Shown one piece after another: positions 1-8,269 of a stretch of 64,000 nucleotides of DNA; positions within the stretch are counted from its first letter, which is position 1, and each line of letters starts with the position of its first letter. The notes beneath the pieces are model-generated. The model was not told the DNA's origin. It did no database searches and saw only the letters and a program-made list of their open reading frames with translations. This DNA is from Myroides odoratimimus. GTDB lineage: Bacteria; Bacteroidota; Bacteroidia; Flavobacteriales; Flavobacteriaceae. Location: the NCBI RefSeq assembly GCF_001485415.1, contig NZ_BCMQ01000009.1, forward strand, positions 1-64,000, given 5' to 3'. A program made the translations under genes and the position numbers.

Positions 1-115
1 GTTTACAGTTTACAGTTGCTCTCGACATCTATAAACAGAACGTTGACCTGTGTTCTTATTTTGATTTACGGTGAACGGTATACAGCTTACAGCAAGCGGT
101 TTACAGTTTACAGTT
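1..115 (+). repeat. Degenerate 7-bp tandem repeat arrays, left side of the four-helix-bundle gene
   Basis: Heptamers of the type TTTACAG run in phase. Two units lie at 2-15 and seven at 65-113: TTTACGG, TGAACGG, TATACAG, CTTACAG, CAAGCGG, TTTACAG, TTTACAG. The 17-mer GTTTACAGTTTACAGTT occurs identically at 1-17 and 99-115. The array may continue left of the window. An inverted array of the same heptamers lies at 662-692, on the other side of the gene at 172-552. The repeats are read directly; any role in mobility or binding is inference. Confidence 0.85.
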
Positions 116-171
116 AAATGTACCCGATAATTCTATTAATGTTCTATTTATAGAATAAACAATATTATAGT

Positions 172-552
172 TTACTTTTTACTATCCATTGTTTCTCTTA
201 TTCTTTTAATCAACACTACAAGCATCTTTTTAATACTTACAATATCATTCTGAACTGAGTAAAAATCATTCTCATTCAAGTAACCTAAGTCTTTTGATAA
301 AAATATTAAATACTCAACTTCATGTGCTGAACCTGAGGCGATATATAGATATCTAACAAGTTCTTTTTGTGTATCCTTACCACATCCTTCTGCGATATTG
401 GTAGGAATTGATACTACTGCCCTTCTTATCTGATCTATTAAATTTCTTTCCTCATACTTAGGATATAAATTTAATAATGGATAGATCTTTAATACCAATT
501 CATGGCTCAGTTTCCAAACATTATAATTTCGATAGTCTATCATATAATTCAT
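172..552 (-). CDS. Four-helix-bundle protein, 23S rRNA intervening-sequence (S23/IVP) family
   Basis: A 126-residue, mostly helical protein. It carries the family hallmark near residues 43-60, R-x-x-V-S-I-x-x-N-I-A-E-G, followed by an R-Y-L-Y-I-A-x-G-S-x-x-E segment. The family (PF05635/TIGR02436) was named for ORFs inside 23S rRNA intervening sequences. It is related to Avd, the accessory protein of diversity-generating retroelements, which binds nucleic acid as a basic ring. No rRNA gene, reverse transcriptase or variable repeat is visible here. The gene sits alone between arrays of 7-bp repeats and points the same way as hemF. I see no TAnnTTTG promoter directly upstream. The family call is firm; the function is unknown. 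Confidence 0.9.
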   Translation of the reverse strand: MNYMIDYRNYNVWKLSHELVLKIYPLLNLYPKYEERNLIDQIRRAVVSIPTNIAEGCGKDTQKELVRYLYIASGSAHEVEYLIFLSKDLGYLNENDFYSVQNDIVSIKKMLVVLIKRIRETMDSKK

Positions 553-661
553 GGTTATTTATAGTACCATAAATTGCAACAACAAACATTCCATTATACA
601 CAAAATCTAATAACTTAATAATTTGTTTATATAACTAATTATCTCTATTAAGTAGTTTTAT

Positions 662-692
662 ACTGTAAACTGTTAACCGTGAACTGTAAACT
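662..692 (-). repeat. Inverted copy of the 7-bp repeat array, overlapping the hemF stop codon
   Basis: Read on the minus strand this is four in-phase heptamers: TTTACAG, TTCACGG, TTAACAG, TTTACAG. It is inverted relative to the arrays at 1-115. Its last two bases (691-692) fall in the hemF stop codon, so the array abuts hemF with no spacer. Together with the left arrays it brackets the four-helix-bundle gene. Confidence 0.85.
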
Positions 693-1596
693 ATTTCATC
701 CAATCAACAGGATTAGCTAATACCTTCAACAGCTTTTCTTCCCAACTGTTTTCTTCTGGATGGTGGTCATATACCCATTGTACATGTGGTGGCAAACTCA
801 TTAGGATAGATTCGATACGTCCATTGGTTTTTAGGCCAAATAGAGTTCCTTTATCATGAACAAGATTAAACTCTACGTATCTACCTCTTCTGATTTCTTG
901 CCATGTACGGTGCTCATTGCTATAAGGGGTATCCATACGACGTTCTACGATAGGTGCATAAGCTTCTAAGAAGCTATCTCCTACTTCGGTTACGAAGTCA
1001 TACCACTGTTGCATAGACATTTCTTCTGTTACTTCTAAGCGGTCAAAGAATAATCCTCCGATACCACGTGCCTCTTCTCTATGTGCATTCCAAAAATATT
1101 CATCACATTGCTTTTTATACAATGGATAAAACGCTGGATTATGTTTATCACAAGCTGTCTTACATACAGTATGAAAATGCGTAGCATCCTCATCGAATAG
1201 GTAATAAGGTGTAAGGTCTTGTCCTCCACCAAACCAAGAACGCACTACTGTACCTTCTTTGTCATACATTTCAAAATAACGCCAGTTAGCATGTACTGTA
1301 GGTACCATAGGACTCTTCGGGTGAATCACTAACGATAGTCCACAAGCGAAGAAATCTACATCTCCTACATTAAAGTACTTTTGCATCGCTACTGGTAATG
1401 GTCCGTGTACGGCAGAGATATTCACTCCTCCTTTTTCGAATACTGCTCCATTCTCGATTACGCGTGTGCGACCTCCACCACCTTCAGGACGTTCCCAAAG
1501 GTCTTCTTGGAATTTTGCCTTTCCATCTATATCTTCAAGTCCTTTTGTAATGGTATCTTGAAGCTGTTGTATATATTGATAAAATTGTTCTTTCAT
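691..1596 (-). CDS. hemF: Oxygen-dependent coproporphyrinogen-III oxidase
   Basis: This enzyme converts coproporphyrinogen III to protoporphyrinogen IX using O2. The protein is 301 residues from the ATG at 1596, the usual size of the family. The open frame extends upstream to 1671 only through a TTG start, so the ATG is preferred. The characteristic segments are present: E-R-P-E-G-G-G-G-R-T-R-V, the A-x-V-H-G region, W-F-G-G-G-Q-D-L-T-P-Y-Y, and the G-R-Y-V-E-F-N-L-V-x-D-K-G-T block. It is the most distal gene of the leftward haem group, about 200 bases after the unknown gene at 1799-2158. Its stop codon is overlapped by a heptamer repeat array, and no normal terminator is visible. Confidence 0.96.
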   Translation of the reverse strand: MKEQFYQYIQQLQDTITKGLEDIDGKAKFQEDLWERPEGGGGRTRVIENGAVFEKGGVNISAVHGPLPVAMQKYFNVGDVDFFACGLSLVIHPKSPMVPTVHANWRYFEMYDKEGTVVRSWFGGGQDLTPYYLFDEDATHFHTVCKTACDKHNPAFYPLYKKQCDEYFWNAHREEARGIGGLFFDRLEVTEEMSMQQWYDFVTEVGDSFLEAYAPIVERRMDTPYSNEHRTWQEIRRGRYVEFNLVHDKGTLFGLKTNGRIESILMSLPPHVQWVYDHHPEENSWEEKLLKVLANPVDWMK

Positions 1597-1798
1597 ATTA
1601 TAAATAGTACATATCCTCTCTCTGTCAGGATACTCATCATTAAAAAAACTATTGTTCCGTAGTTCAGCCAATACATTATATTACACCTCTCTACCTTATC
1701 TTTAAATAAACAATAGTAAGCAGACTCCTCTAGTCCTACATATCACTATCATAGTGTGTATGATACCTCAACCTGTTTCTGCTGTAAATAGTGATCTC

Positions 1799-2158
1799 TT
1801 AAAGACGACTAATCTTAGTCATGATATTAAATGAGAATGCTTTACTCTCATCTTGGATATATTGATAGACAGCCTTTGCTTTTGCTTTTAATAAAGGCTC
1901 TTGAGAAGACCACTTCACTAATAGATCTGTGAACTCTTCCATCTTATCCCAAGGGAAGTTGAATTTATGTAAGTGTAAGGCTAAGTCCTTACCTTCTGTT
2001 ATCAACAGTTGTTCATAACTCAGGCCTATCTTTTGAAGCTCTACGTCTAGATCTTCTATAAATTTCTTGTCCTCTGGTGTAAATCCAATAGAAGACAACT
2101 TCTGAACAATAGACTCTATACGTCTTTCTTCTTCACTTTTTGTTCCTTTGTTTAACAT
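1799..2158 (-). CDS. Uncharacterised protein in the hem cluster
   Basis: A 119-residue protein, highly charged and predicted helical, with no signal peptide or membrane segment and no motif I recognise. It reads in the same direction as hemE and hemF and lies between them. A good hairpin terminator separates it from hemE, so it is probably transcribed separately. Its position in the haem cluster suggests, but does not show, a link to tetrapyrrole metabolism. Confidence 0.75.
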   Translation of the reverse strand: MLNKGTKSEEERRIESIVQKLSSIGFTPEDKKFIEDLDVELQKIGLSYEQLLITEGKDLALHLHKFNFPWDKMEEFTDLLVKWSSQEPLLKAKAKAVYQYIQDESKAFSFNIMTKISRL

Positions 2159-2182
2159 AGGTCAAATGATATAGTAAAACAA

Positions 2183-2213
2183 AAAAGCCTACGTCATACT
2201 TCGGCAGGCTTTT
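2183..2213 (-). terminator. Terminator after hemE
   Basis: An 8-bp stem (AAAAGCCT at 2183-2190 with AGGCTTTT at 2206-2213) is followed on the minus strand by a T run. It lies 12 bases past the hemE stop and ends the hemA-C-D-E run. Confidence 0.85.
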
Positions 2214-2224
2214 CTGTCAATATT

Positions 2225-3253
2225 TTACTTGTGTTCGTATTCTTTTACCGCTTCGATAAATGCTTTTGCATGATCTACTGGGATATGAGGTAAGATACCG
2301 TGACCTAAGTTCACTATATACTTATCTTTACCGAAAGCATCGATCATCTCGTGTACCATTTTCTTAATAGTAGGGATCGGAGACATTAGACGGCTTGGGT
2401 CAAAGTTACCTTGTAATGTGATATCTCCTCCTGTGAATAGACGAGCGTTCTGTGGGCTACAAGTCCAGTCTACTCCTAATGCAGAAGCTTTTGAATTCGC
2501 CATTTCAGGTAATGCAAACCAACATCCTTTTCCAAATACAATAACTGGAGTGATATCAGCTAATGCTTCTACTATTTGATTAATATACTGCCATGAAAAC
2601 TCTTGGTAATCTACTGGAGATAACATACCTCCCCATGAATCGAATATTTGTACTGCATTTACACCTGCTTTTACCTTTTCTTTAAGGTATAAAATAGTTG
2701 TATCTGTAATTTTTTGTAATAACGTATGCGCCGCTACTGGGTCAGAAAAACACATTCCTTTCGCTAAGTCAAAGCTCTTAGAACCTTTTCCTTCTACTGC
2801 ATAACAAAAGATAGTCCAAGGTGAACCAGCGAATCCAATCAATGGTACCTCATCGTTTAACATCTCTTTCGTTACTTTAATAGCATCCATTACATATCCT
2901 AATGTCTCTTCGATATTAGGTACGATAACTTGCTCTACATCTTTAGCAGAACGGATAGGATTAGGTACCCATGGCCCTACTCCTGGTCTCATCTCTACAT
3001 CAATGTTCATAGCTTGCGGTACGACTAAAATATCTGAGAATAAAATAGCAGCATCTGGTTTTACAATACGAATCGGTTGTACTGTAATCTCAGCTGCGAT
3101 TTCTGGCATTCTACAACGTGTAAAAAAATCATACTTATCTCTTAATTCGCGAAACTCTGGTAAGTATCTACCTGCTTGACGCATCATCCATACAGGTGGT
3201 CTCTCTACTGTTTCACCTTTTAACGCTCTTAAGAATAAATCATTTTTAATCAT
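2225..3253 (-). CDS. hemE: Uroporphyrinogen decarboxylase
   Basis: It decarboxylates the four acetate side chains of uroporphyrinogen III to give coproporphyrinogen III in the cytoplasm. The 342-residue length is normal. Signature 1, [15 protein letters not shown], lies at about residues 19-33, and the second signature appears as G-F-A-G-S-P-W-T. A late H-G-I-L-P-x-x-P-V-D-H segment is also present. It follows hemD after 37 bases in the same operon and is closed by the hairpin at 2183-2213. Confidence 0.98.
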   Translation of the reverse strand: MIKNDLFLRALKGETVERPPVWMMRQAGRYLPEFRELRDKYDFFTRCRMPEIAAEITVQPIRIVKPDAAILFSDILVVPQAMNIDVEMRPGVGPWVPNPIRSAKDVEQVIVPNIEETLGYVMDAIKVTKEMLNDEVPLIGFAGSPWTIFCYAVEGKGSKSFDLAKGMCFSDPVAAHTLLQKITDTTILYLKEKVKAGVNAVQIFDSWGGMLSPVDYQEFSWQYINQIVEALADITPVIVFGKGCWFALPEMANSKASALGVDWTCSPQNARLFTGGDITLQGNFDPSRLMSPIPTIKKMVHEMIDAFGKDKYIVNLGHGILPHIPVDHAKAFIEAVKEYEHK

Positions 3254-3290
3254 TTCTATTCGATTTTAATACGTCAATTTTTAGCTGACT

Positions 3291-3956
3291 CTATTTATAA
3301 TAATCCACACAAGCTTGTAATGTAGCCTCCACTGTAGGTTGCTTCGCTATTACAATATTCTGTGTAACTCCTTTTAATGGTTCTGCTGTAGTATCTCCTA
3401 TACAGAAGCACACTTCTGTCGTGATGCTGTTCTGCTGAAGATAACTCTCTATCGCTGAAGGACTGTAAAAGCACAATCCATCTATTTTATATTCATTCTT
3501 TACTGGATTAAGTACAGTCTGATATACTGTGAACTCATTAAAGACCACACCATTTGCTCTAAAAGCATCTGGCAATAGATCTCTTCTGATACTTCCACTA
3601 AAGAATGTTATGTATCTATCTTTATAGTCCTGAACAATGATAGGAGCTAATTCTTTTGCATAATGTGCCCAAGCCTTAACTTCCCAACCGTTCTCTTCCA
3701 ACAATTCTTTTGTTTTTATCCCTACACATAGCGCTGGTTTCTTATTCAGAACTTCTCTATACCCTTGACTAATCACACTCTTCACCGCATTCTGACTTGT
3801 AAACAATACATACTCATGTACAGCATCTAAGTCGAATACCAAGTGTTCTGTCAAGATATAATCTTGTTCTACTAAATGCACCTTCCCTAAAGCAACAGTG
3901 TCTAATACACTCGCTTTAATCTTACGTGTAGATAAAATAGTTGGATTAAAAGACAT
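3291..3956 (-). CDS. hemD: Uroporphyrinogen-III synthase
   Basis: It cyclises hydroxymethylbilane with inversion of ring D. The 221-residue protein shows the weakly conserved two-lobed HemD pattern: an F-T-S-Q-N-A-V segment near residue 53 and F-Y-S-P-S-A-I-E-S-Y in the second lobe. HemD is poorly conserved, so position supports the call strongly: one base separates it from hemC and 37 bases from hemE. Translational coupling with hemC is likely. Confidence 0.93.
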   Translation of the reverse strand: MSFNPTILSTRKIKASVLDTVALGKVHLVEQDYILTEHLVFDLDAVHEYVLFTSQNAVKSVISQGYREVLNKKPALCVGIKTKELLEENGWEVKAWAHYAKELAPIIVQDYKDRYITFFSGSIRRDLLPDAFRANGVVFNEFTVYQTVLNPVKNEYKIDGLCFYSPSAIESYLQQNSITTEVCFCIGDTTAEPLKGVTQNIVIAKQPTVEATLQACVDYYK

Positions 3957-3957
3957 T

Positions 3958-4887
3958 TTATTTTTTTAATTGTTGACGTAGTGTTTCCATTAATTCACTA
4001 CCACCATTCTCAAGAATTTCTTTAGCCGCAAAGAATCCAAGTTTCTTCCACTCTGCGATATCCACTACTTTGTTCACTTCGAACTTCTGTTGACCATCTA
4101 AAGAGAATAATACCCCTTTAAAATTAATCGTGTCATCGTGATCATTATAAGTAGCTAAAGCACCGATAGGAGCTGTACACCCACCTTCTAGTGTTCTTAA
4201 GAACTGTCTTTCTATATAAGTAGTCATCTCTGTTTCATAATCATTTAACTGAGCTACTGCGTCTAAAGCATGATTATCATCTGCATTTACGACTACTACC
4301 ATAGCTCCCTGTGCAGGTGCTGGTATCATCCAGTCAAGATTAATGAAGTTCGATGGTTTCTTTTTAATACGATCTAAACCAGCTGAAGCGAAGATTGCTC
4401 CATTCCAATCGCTGTTTTGTAGTTTTTCCATACGAGTATTTACATTACCTCGTAGGTCAACTGTTGTATGCTTTGGGAAACGGTTTAACCATTGAGCTTT
4501 ACGTCTTAAACTTCCTGTAGCTACTACTGCCTCAACCTCTTCTGACATAAAAGATGTATCTCCTTTATGTAATAAGATATCTACAGTATTAGCACGTTTA
4601 AGTACTGCTCCTTGTACGATTCCTTGTGGTAGAGCTGTTGGTACATCTTTCATAGAATGTACTGCGATATCTACCTCTTTTTTAATCATTGCCACATCTA
4701 GAGTCTTAGTAAAGATTCCTGTGATTCCCATCTCATATAGTGGCTTATCTAACACTAGATCTCCTGTAGATTTAACAGGTACTAACTCTGTTTTGTACCC
4801 TAATTTCTGAAGAGATTGTTCAACTGTTTTTGCTTGCCACATTGCTAGTTCACTATCACGTGTACCTATACGAATAATTCTACCCAT
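3958..4887 (-). CDS. hemC: Hydroxymethylbilane synthase (porphobilinogen deaminase)
   Basis: It joins four porphobilinogen molecules into the linear tetrapyrrole. The protein is 309 residues. The dipyrromethane cofactor cysteine is Cys237 in the motif E-G-G-C-T-A-P-I-G-A. The N-terminal I-R-I-G-T-R-D-S-x-L-A-x-W-Q-A and central A-x-H-S-M-K-D-V-P motifs, and the G-S-L-R-R-K-A-Q and D-L-R-G-N-V-N-T-R blocks, are all present. One base separates it from both hemA and hemD, consistent with a tightly coupled operon. Confidence 0.98.
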   Translation of the reverse strand: MGRIIRIGTRDSELAMWQAKTVEQSLQKLGYKTELVPVKSTGDLVLDKPLYEMGITGIFTKTLDVAMIKKEVDIAVHSMKDVPTALPQGIVQGAVLKRANTVDILLHKGDTSFMSEEVEAVVATGSLRRKAQWLNRFPKHTTVDLRGNVNTRMEKLQNSDWNGAIFASAGLDRIKKKPSNFINLDWMIPAPAQGAMVVVVNADDNHALDAVAQLNDYETEMTTYIERQFLRTLEGGCTAPIGALATYNDHDDTINFKGVLFSLDGQQKFEVNKVVDIAEWKKLGFFAAKEILENGGSELMETLRQQLKK

Positions 4888-4888
4888 T

Positions 4889-6139
4889 TTAATTTGATTC
4901 TATATGAAACACTTTTTCTATCCATTCTATACTCTGATCCACTACTGTATCTTCATGACGAAGATGGTTTGCAAAGTGCGTAGTGATCTTCTGTATGATG
5001 CGCATACTGATTAGTTCAGCCTGCTCAGAATCAAAGTTATCATATTTCTTTTTATGATAATCTAATTCCCCATCTTTTATCTGCTCTAGCTTAGATTTAA
5101 GAGCATGTATAGTAGGTGCGAATTTTCTCATCTTCGTCCAAGCGATAAACTCAGACATGATCTCTTCTATAATTTCTTCTGCTTGTGGAATGAACTCTCT
5201 TCTTCTCTCGATCGTCTTATCTGTCATTTGAGATAAATAATCAAGGTGTATTAATTCTACTCCTTCTATCTCAGTCACATCATCACTCACGTTCTTAGGA
5301 ATAGACAAATCTAAAATAACAAGAGGTTTTGTCAAGTTAAGCAACGCCTTATCTACTGTAGGTTTCTGCGCACCAGTCGCTACGATAAGCACATCTGATT
5401 TGCGTATTTCTGCTTGTAAATCTGCATAATCCTTTACGATAAGGTTAAACTTACCTGCTACTTCTAATGCTTTCTCTTTTGTTCTATTAATAAGTGTGAT
5501 ATGATCATTCTTAGTATGCTTCACTAAGTTTTCGCATGTATTTCTACCGATTTTACCTGTTCCGAATAACAAGATATTCTTATTAGAGATATCTTCTACA
5601 TGGTCCATAATATATTGTACAGAAGCAAATGACACAGAAGTAGCTCCAGAACTAAGCTCAGTCTCATTCTTGATACGTTTACTTGCTTGGATAACTGCAT
5701 TGACTAATCTCTCGAAGTAATTTGTTGTCAATTCTTTCTCCTTCGCTAAGTAGAAAGCATTCTTAATCTGACTGATAATTTCAAAATCACCTAATATCTG
5801 ACTATCTAGTCCTGTTCCAACACGGAATAAGTGTTCTATCGCCTCCTTAGTCTTATATACATAAGCCACGTTGCGGAAGTCATCCACTGTACCATTACTG
5901 TTATCACATAATAATTTAATCAGTTCGAAAGGGTGTTGTGCGAAACCAAATATCTCCGTTCTATTACATGTAGAAATCACGATTAAACTCTCGATTCCTT
6001 CATTTTTAGCTTGAGTTAATAAATTGTCTTTGGCCTCATCACTTAGACTAAACTTACCGCGCATTTCAGCGTCCGCTTTCTTATAACTTAATCCCACTGC
6101 ATAAAAAGTCGCAGGTTTAGTCTTATCTATTTTGTCCAT
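4889..6139 (-). CDS. hemA: Glutamyl-tRNA reductase
   Basis: This is the first committed step of C5-pathway haem synthesis: NADPH reduction of Glu-tRNA to glutamate-1-semialdehyde. The 416-residue protein has the catalytic Cys58 in V-I-S-T-C-N-R-T-E-I and a nucleotide-binding L-F-G-T-G-K-I-G-R in the middle domain. A helical dimerisation domain follows. It is the first gene of the leftward hemA-hemC-hemD-hemE operon. A promoter-like element lies about 28 bases upstream, and an AraC-type regulator is transcribed divergently. Confidence 0.97.
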   Translation of the reverse strand: MDKIDKTKPATFYAVGLSYKKADAEMRGKFSLSDEAKDNLLTQAKNEGIESLIVISTCNRTEIFGFAQHPFELIKLLCDNSNGTVDDFRNVAYVYKTKEAIEHLFRVGTGLDSQILGDFEIISQIKNAFYLAKEKELTTNYFERLVNAVIQASKRIKNETELSSGATSVSFASVQYIMDHVEDISNKNILLFGTGKIGRNTCENLVKHTKNDHITLINRTKEKALEVAGKFNLIVKDYADLQAEIRKSDVLIVATGAQKPTVDKALLNLTKPLVILDLSIPKNVSDDVTEIEGVELIHLDYLSQMTDKTIERRREFIPQAEEIIEEIMSEFIAWTKMRKFAPTIHALKSKLEQIKDGELDYHKKKYDNFDSEQAELISMRIIQKITTHFANHLRHEDTVVDQSIEWIEKVFHIESN

Positions 6140-6166
6140 ACCACAGAGTTAATTCAAAAAAGTAAA

Positions 6167-6193
6167 CAAATTTAAGATTAAAGAATCGACAAA
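6167..6193 (-). promoter_or_regulatory. Probable hemA operon promoter
   Basis: On the minus strand, TAAATTTG (6167-6174) matches the flavobacterial -7 consensus TAnnTTTG. A TTTG lies at 6190-6193 with a 15-base spacer, slightly shorter than the usual 17-23. The implied leader to hemA is about 20-25 bases. Confidence 0.5.
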
Positions 6194-6245
6194 AGTAACG
6201 CTAGAAGGACTATTTATATCGCTAAGGGATTTCTGAAAAAAAAAG

Positions 6246-6290
6246 CCTTGCATTTCATTATAATACAGTACATTTGCAACAATAGCAAGG
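6246..6290 (+). promoter_or_regulatory. Promoter of the araC-hemH-hemJ run, with an overlapping inverted repeat
   Basis: TTG at 6248-6250, an 18-base spacer, and TACATTTG at 6269-6276 fit the Bacteroidetes housekeeping promoter exactly. The inverted repeat CCTTGC (6246-6251) / GCAAGG (6285-6290) covers the -33 box and a site just past the predicted start of transcription. That position suits an operator, possibly for the neighbouring AraC protein; this is inference. The leader before the regulator gene would be about 90 bases. Confidence 0.65.
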
Positions 6291-6371
6291 GTTAAAAGAC
6301 ACCCTATATAGAATCATTCTAAATAAAAAATAACTAGATAAGTTTCTAACTTAAGTTTAAAAAGTATCGCT

Positions 6372-7244
6372 ATGAGTCCTACGGAAGAAATAATAATTGA
6401 TGATAATTTTTCGATATTAAGATTCGAAAACAACTTGACAGAGAACATAACATTTCAACGAGAAATGGGAACAGATGTTATCCAATTTTACTTTGGTTTA
6501 AAAGGGTCTGCCAAATTTGTATTCAATCAAGGAGCCTATTCTCTTCCTCTTAATGAAGAAAAGTTCTTGATCTTATACAACCCACAAAAACAGCTTCCTG
6601 TACACTTAGAGATATCCCCTAATACATGGGTCATAAGTGTTTTAATTTCTATCAAGAAGTTCCATGCTCTATTTTCAACAGAAGCAGAGTTCATCGGTTT
6701 TTTAACTGGTGAAAACAGAGACAAGAAGTATTACTCTGAAGAAGGAATTACTCCTTCTATGGCTATAGTCCTAAATCAGTTGTTTAACTTCTATATGAAT
6801 CCAACTATCAAAAAGCTATACTACACTGGTAAGACATACGAGTTACTTAGTTTACTATTTAATCAGAATGAAGATCAAAACATAGAGAATTGCCCATTCT
6901 TATCTGATGAAGACGATGTCGTTAAAATCAAAAAAGCGAAAGATATCATCATCAGTAAAATGGCTGAACCACCTACTCTTCAAGAGTTAGCAGACTCAGT
7001 AGGTATTAACATTAAAAAACTAAAAATGGGCTTTAAGCAGATTTACGGTGACTCTGTATTCAGCTTCTTGTTTGATTATAAGATGGAATACGCACGCAAG
7101 CTCTTAGACAACGGTAGTTATAATGTAAACGAAGTAGGACTAAAGATCGGTTATAGTTCTGCTAGTCATTTCATTGCTGCCTTTAAAAAGAAGTTTGGCA
7201 CTACACCGAAAAAATACTTAATGTCTCTCAACACAAATAATTAA
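6372..7244 (+). CDS. AraC-family transcriptional regulator of the haem cluster
   Basis: A 290-residue protein. The last 100 residues or so hold the two helix-turn-helix units of AraC/XylS regulators: P-P-T-L-Q-E-L-A-D-S-V-G-I and the F-K-K-K-F-G-T-T-P-K-K-Y-L ending, with G-Y-S-S-A-S-H-F before it. The N-terminal 180 residues resemble an effector or dimerisation domain that I cannot assign. It sits between divergent hem operons and only 4 bases before hemH. A role in controlling haem synthesis is therefore likely; the signal sensed is unknown. Confidence 0.9.
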   Translation: MSPTEEIIIDDNFSILRFENNLTENITFQREMGTDVIQFYFGLKGSAKFVFNQGAYSLPLNEEKFLILYNPQKQLPVHLEISPNTWVISVLISIKKFHALFSTEAEFIGFLTGENRDKKYYSEEGITPSMAIVLNQLFNFYMNPTIKKLYYTGKTYELLSLLFNQNEDQNIENCPFLSDEDDVVKIKKAKDIIISKMAEPPTLQELADSVGINIKKLKMGFKQIYGDSVFSFLFDYKMEYARKLLDNGSYNVNEVGLKIGYSSASHFIAAFKKKFGTTPKKYLMSLNTNN

Positions 7245-7248
7245 CAAC

Positions 7249-8265
7249 ATGCAAGGTATATTATTAGTTAACCTAGGCTCACCTAAAAGCCCTACAGCAA
7301 AAGACGTAAAACCATACTTAGGAGAATTCTTAATGGATGAAAGAGTAATAGACATGCCATACATCCTAAGAAGTTTATTAGTTAAAGGAATCATACTGAA
7401 TACTAGACCAAAGAAATCAGCAGAAGCTTATTCTAAAATATGGTGGAAAGAAGGTTCACCACTAATCGTAATTTCTGAAAGACAACAAAAGAAAGTACAA
7501 GCAAAAGTGGACATACCAGTAGCATTAGCTATGAGATATGGAGAACCCTCTATCCAAACAGGTTTACAAGAATTAAAAGACAAAGGTATAGATGATGTAC
7601 TAATGATCCCTCTTTACCCTCAGTTTGCCATGGCAACTACAGAGACTATTAATGTATTAGCAGAAGAAGTAAGACAGAAATACTTTCCTCAAATGAAAGT
7701 TACGAGCTTCCCAGCTTTCTACAACAAGAAAGAATATGTAGATGCTCTAGCTCATACTATACAAGGTCATCTAGAAGGGTATGACTATGACCATATCGTA
7801 TTCTCTTATCATGGGGTACCTGAAAGACATATCCGCAAATCAGATGTAACGAAGGGACACTGTACTATAGACGGCTCTTGCTGTCAAACAGCTTCTAAAG
7901 CACATGAGTTCTGCTATAGACACCAATGTTTAGAAACAACAAGACAAGTAGTAGAGAAATTAAACATCCCTGCTGATAAATACACTAACTCATTCCAATC
8001 TAGATTAGGAATGGACAAATGGCTACAACCTCCAACTGATGCTACTGTAAATGGATTAGCTGAGAAAGGCATTAAAAAGCTAGCAGTAGTTACTCCTGCC
8101 TTTGTAGCCGACTGTCTTGAAACACTAGAAGAAATAGGCATGGAAGCACATGACGAATTCTTAAAACACGGAGGAGAAGAGTTTAGAACAATCCCTTGTA
8201 TGAATGATGATGACATGTGGATAGATGCAATGGTTACTTGGATTAAAGAATGGCAAAACAAATAA
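7249..8265 (+). CDS. hemH: Ferrochelatase
   Basis: It inserts Fe2+ into the porphyrin ring, the last step of haem synthesis. The protein is 338 residues. The signature S-Y-H-G-V-P lies at 186-191 with its conserved His, and a P-A-F-V-A-D-C-L-E-T-L-E-E block lies near the C-terminus. Five cysteines cluster just after the signature (Cys205, 211, 212, 222, 227). This recalls the internal cysteine motifs of bacterial ferrochelatases that carry an iron-sulfur cluster, but a cluster here is not proven. It is 4 bases after the AraC gene and 4 bases before hemJ. Confidence 0.97.
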   Translation: MQGILLVNLGSPKSPTAKDVKPYLGEFLMDERVIDMPYILRSLLVKGIILNTRPKKSAEAYSKIWWKEGSPLIVISERQQKKVQAKVDIPVALAMRYGEPSIQTGLQELKDKGIDDVLMIPLYPQFAMATTETINVLAEEVRQKYFPQMKVTSFPAFYNKKEYVDALAHTIQGHLEGYDYDHIVFSYHGVPERHIRKSDVTKGHCTIDGSCCQTASKAHEFCYRHQCLETTRQVVEKLNIPADKYTNSFQSRLGMDKWLQPPTDATVNGLAEKGIKKLAVVTPAFVADCLETLEEIGMEAHDEFLKHGGEEFRTIPCMNDDDMWIDAMVTWIKEWQNK

Positions 8266-8269
8266 TAGC

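Noticed and set aside
172-552. 23S rRNA intervening sequence
   Set aside because: The protein family is right, but no rRNA sequence flanks it; the right neighbour is hemF.
1-692. Diversity-generating retroelement around the Avd-like four-helix-bundle gene
   Set aside because: No reverse transcriptase, template/variable repeat pair or variable target protein is visible. Only the accessory-type protein and short repeats are present.
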